DNA of 64,000 bases from Epiperipatus broadwayi (taxonomy: Eukaryota; Onychophora; Udeonychophora; Euonychophora; Peripatidae): positions 4,350,972-4,414,971 of the forward strand of contig JAQFVV010006199.1 of the NCBI GenBank assembly GCA_028023455.1. Reading direction: 5' to 3'. Made by a program: the position numbers and the translations under genes. Position 1 is the first letter of the stretch. Every line of letters begins with the position of its first letter. The notes under the pieces are model-generated. The model saw nothing but the letters and a program-made list of their open reading frames with translations, was not told the DNA's origin and ran no database searches. Positions 59,821 to 64,000 of the stretch are shown piece after piece.

Positions 59821-62800
59821 GTTTATATTATATCTTTGATTTATTTAAATATATCTAAAAGCAGCATAATTGAATAGGCTGCTTTTCATTTTTACTGATA
59901 TATATATTGTGACCTTTAGCTTTGGCAGAAGCTTAATGTCAAGTCAAATTATATGCCAAGATATCTAAAAAAAATTTTAGATAGTTTAATTCTGTTTTTA
60001 ATAGACTTTTATTATTGCTTTGTAATGGTTTTGCTTAAAAAAGTTGCTGTATCAACACTTTTTATAAATTGTATAGCTGTAAAATAAAATTTTTGACAAC
60101 TTAAATTATAATAGTTTTAAGCTAATGTAAGTGTTTATCATTCTAAAGTCTTTAAATTTTTAAATAACTGGTAATGAAGATGATAAATAATGCATTTTAA
60201 GTTAATAATGCTAATTTAATCATTTAAAATGTTTCAAAAGTTTGTATTTATTTTTAAGCTTAAGAAACTAGGTTCAACCCTTATATTTTGGTTTGCTGGT
60301 ACTTAAATTAAAGCTATAATATTTTTATTTATTTTAATTTTAACACATAATATTAAATACTTTAAATTTATTTGTATAGAAAGAGTTTAATAAAGGTAAT
60401 AATTAAAGATAGGATTTTTAAAAGCAATAGATAAATGAATAATTAAATATTATATTTATTTTTAACATTATTTATTTTTAAAATTTTCTTAAAGACAGTT
60501 TTAGAATTTATATTTGGAGAAACTTTTCTAGATTTAAACAATGATAAATAAATGTATTAAATATCTGTAATATTTGTTTGATTTTTCAATACAATGTAAA
60601 TTTCATTATGTAATATTTTATTTTATCATGGTGTCTGTCATTTTAAGTAAATAAATTAAAAAATAACAACACAGTCTTCCATTTTAAAAATAGCCCATTA
60701 ATTTCAAAATATATGCAATTCACACATAAACTTATTTATAAATCTGATTTATTATAATATGAACTATTATAATTGCACACTAATATGTGCCAATATTTTG
60801 ACTATATTATTTTATAATATTTAACAAGGAACAACTAAAAAATACATAAAAAACAATTAATACAAATCTTCCATAATACATATTAACAAAATACAAATAC
60901 ATCTTACCTTAAACCTCTTCTAAAAAACAATCTTAACTTTTCATTACATTCATTTTTTAAATATCTTTCTTAAAAAAAGTCATTATAATTATTTAATTAA
61001 ATCAACCTATTATGCTCTTTTTTTCAGTTCACATCCTATTCATTACAGGTTTCATTTTATTAATATAAATTACTTCTTTTATAAGTCTTTCATAATACAA
61101 TCTAATACATTTCAAAGGTTCTATTTTAAAATCTTTATGTTTTTTTTTAATTTTAAATAGTTATTTTATTTACAACCAGAAAGTGTTTTAATTAATTTTT
61201 ATTTGTCTAGACAAAAGTTGATTTATTTTACATTTTGAATATTAATTAGTTAGATTTTTACTTGACAATATTCCCTAGTTAAGATATATCAGGGATTCAA
61301 ACTATTCAGAGAAGAGGTTACAGATTAAAAGGTTAAGCGTAAGTTTTGTAAAGTAATCACATGACTACTACTATAAATAGGTGAGATTTTCACTTGCTCA
61401 AGGTCCTTAATCAGTTTTTAATTTTATTTTATTTGTAGCAGTTGAATTTTAAAAACTCCAGTTAAATTTTAAGGTGTAATTTTCTTTAAATGCTATTATT
61501 TTTAGTTTAAATATGTTAGAATAAATTACAGTATCTAGGCACAATTATCTGAATCAAAACAACAAAGGAACTTACATCCTCATTTTCCAGTCAGTTTAAT
61601 GGTAATAAAATTTAATTATTACAATGTTTAAAATATTACCTTTCAAAATTTTTTCTATGGGATACTTCAATAGTTGTTATTATTGCCTTTACAATAACAC
61701 AAAAGCTCTTATCAATTTCAAGACATGCAAGAATGTCTGTTTTAAATTTACAATTGCTTCAATCTATTTAATATTATTAGTAGCAATGATGACATTAAAA
61801 CTATTAATAATTTCCTGATATTTTATTTAAAAATATTCATTTTATATCAAATCTTATCAATAATTTATTGATTTCTAATAAAAAAAATTTAATTCAGAAT
61901 AAAAACATATATTTTGTTATGACAAGTATGTTTTAGATGTTTATAAAATTAGTTTAAGTCTACAAAAAATAATGTTTAATTTTATTATAGTAATATTTTA
62001 TTTCAATGAACAATTTATTTGTGCTATATTTTAATAAAAGACATTATATGTTATCTGAAAAAATAGCTTGAAAGAATTTATTTATTAGAACTGTTTTCTC
62101 CCCTTTTGAAAGGAAGAAATCATTTTTTTAAGGTCGGGTAAAAAAATCAATTTGCAATAAACTATCTAATAAATATTATGAAGAATTAAAAGTTATTCAT
62201 TGCATGAAATGAAATATAAAATATACCTGCAAACATGACACATTATGTTGAAAAGAGTTTAAATGACTTTTACTGTATTGTTTTATAAATGCCTGCAATA
62301 ATATTTTAAATCCTGCAAAGTCTTTTTTCTCCCTGATCATTACTATGGCGACTCCTATAGTTATAAATTAACATTTAAAAATAAATATTTTTCTTCTTCA
62401 AATATTTGATAATGTTGGATAAATATGATTTATCAGAAATACTCTACTAAAAATATTGACTTTATTACAAATTAGGGTAATTTGTATGATGTATTAATTT
62501 GAAAACTTGAATTTAAATACTAGTGAACTATTACTTATTACAACTTAATAAATATATATCATAATTTAAATTCATGAATATTTGTTTGAATAGCCATAAA
62601 TTTAGCTTATTATTTGCTAGCATATTTTCTGAAATTTTCTTAATTATATCTAGAAGTACTTTCATGTTTCATAGCTTATATTCTAAATTTTAATATTTAA
62701 ATTATATTGCATTTTATGATGAAGATATTTATTGTTCACAAGACTTTGTTGACCAATATTCATGTTTCAGTGTAATGATTAGTAAAAAAAAAAAGCTGAA

Positions 62801-64000
62801 GGACTTTATTTAATTTATTGGTAAAAAGTTAAATTTATCTCTATTATGATTTTGCATACCATATTTTATTTCAACTGCATATTATTTTCATATTATAAGC
62901 TATATTTTGAAATATTTTAAGTTAAAGCAATTTATCATATTTGCATATTTTAAAATAGTATGTGTTTTTCTTTTTACATATGAATTATTTATTTATAAAG
63001 GTGTATTGCTATGCTGTAAACTGAATAAGTAAGTGTATGTTTCTATTATTTATTTTATGTTTATTTATTGACTAATGATAATGGAGCCATATTTGGCATT
63101 AATTATTATTTATCATCTTTCACATTTGCTAGCTATAGTATCATGTTTAGGGATAGTAGCTTAGTCTTTCTCAATTTAGGAATCCTTATTTATGCCAGTA
63201 TGTTTAGATATAGCAATACTGGTCTTTTATCATCTTGCTAGCTTGTATTTAAAAAGAGATGGGGCATTGTCTCTCTCTTATTATTATTATTGTTTGCTAG
63301 CATATCTATGCTCATATGCATATATTTTTGAAGATAGTGCCTTAGGCTCTCTTTATTTTAAAGCAATTCCTATTTAATATTCTTGTCCTGATATGCATTC
63401 TCATTATTTTTCCTGACTAGTGACAAAGTTCTAAATCCTTTATTAGCTTTCAAAAGTAGATGCATTTAAGCTATGCAATCATACTTTTCACTTTGCCTTA
63501 CTTAATTATTTGAAGATAGATTTTGTTTGTAGTTTATAATATGTTTAGTAAAGCATGGGAAATATTTTACCATGGCTTTACCTGTCATTTTAGTGGTTTT
63601 TATCAAAGTTTTGAGAAATTAGACCTTATCTCTATAGCATTCTTGATTGGCTTAGATGTGAATGATTCATTGTAGATGTGTAAATCCTATATCGGAGCTT
63701 TGCTAATAATGAGGACAAAATATGATAAATAATTAATTTAAAATTTTTAAAAGTATATTATAAGCAAAAATAGACAATATACATCTTTCTCATCATTCTT
63801 TTATCACTGGATTGATAAGCTATTGTTATTATTGTATATGTTATATATTCATCAAAGGGGCACTATTTATATGAAAGTTATTATCATTATACAAATGCAT
63901 TGGTGTGATAACTTTTTGATAATTAAACAATAGAAAGTTCATTTTAATCTGATGGATTATTTTTGTTTAATCCAAATGAACTTTTTTTATAAAACATGAT
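59821..64000. other. AT-rich intergenic DNA, no supported gene
   Basis: Homopolymer-rich sequence without motif. At about 63120-63400 phrases built on 'ttgctagc...tatatg...gatagtagcttag' recur in diverged form, hinting at an old tandem repeat. Open frames at 61624-61818 and 63192-63377 show no domain. Confidence 0.5.

Noticed and set aside
1-64000. CRISPR array or prokaryotic operon
   Set aside because: No regular short repeat-spacer pattern and no dense coding; eukaryotic SINE, LINE and LTR elements dominate.

Overview
The window is strongly AT-rich (by eye about three quarters A+T) animal nuclear DNA. It is full of (TA)n microsatellites, foldback repeats, tRNA-related SINEs, decayed LINEs and LTR retrotransposons. 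No host gene exon, rRNA or functional tRNA could be supported. The repeat types fit an invertebrate with a large TE-rich genome; a mollusc such as a cephalopod is possible, but nothing here proves a taxon.

The main feature is a Ty3/Gypsy-type composite at about 5.2-18.1 kb. A full element occupies 7513-18082: LTR, leader with primer-binding site, a long uninterrupted gag ORF, a broken pol (protease, RT, RNase H, integrase), polypurine tract, LTR. A third LTR (5209-7337) and a 175-bp internal 3' fragment sit directly upstream. The last ~347 bp of this extra LTR are inverted. (TA)n tracts lie on both outer sides, as if the composite inserted in one microsatellite. The LTRs are about 2.14 kb and appear to begin TATAAT and end GTTATA instead of TG...CA. 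Gag (705 codons) is intact, while pol carries frameshifts, stops, an altered RT active site and a small deletion over the first integrase catalytic Asp. The element therefore cannot mobilise itself.

Region by region: 0-5 kb holds nested foldbacks, microsatellites and a ~0.4-kb tandem repeat. 18.1-18.8 kb is an inverted repeat related to copies at 3.9 and 57.9-58.3 kb. 19.9-20.8 kb is a Jockey-like LINE reverse transcriptase remnant (+). 26.0-26.3 kb is a LINE ORF2 C-terminal remnant (-). 28.3-30.3 kb is an unidentified dispersed repeat with partial similarity to 54.2-54.8 kb. 31.4-31.9 kb holds two small inverted-repeat elements. 32.1-35.4 kb is an old LTR element, perhaps Ty1/Copia. 39.0-39.6 kb is a second LINE RT remnant (-). 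40.8-47.2 kb is a minus-strand LARD-like element: two ~2.69-kb LTRs around only 0.94 kb of non-coding DNA, with a tRNA-Lys-like primer site and a purine tract. 50.0-51.3 kb is a terminal-inverted-repeat element with three internal tandem units. Three tRNA-related SINEs lie at 47.2, 56.7 and 57.7 kb. 59.5-59.8 kb is the 3' end of a hAT transposon. The rest is featureless AT-rich DNA.

No genes act together here apart from the historical retrotransposon functions. Across both large LTR families, copies differ mainly at CpG versus TpG/CpA positions, which points to past cytosine methylation of these elements.
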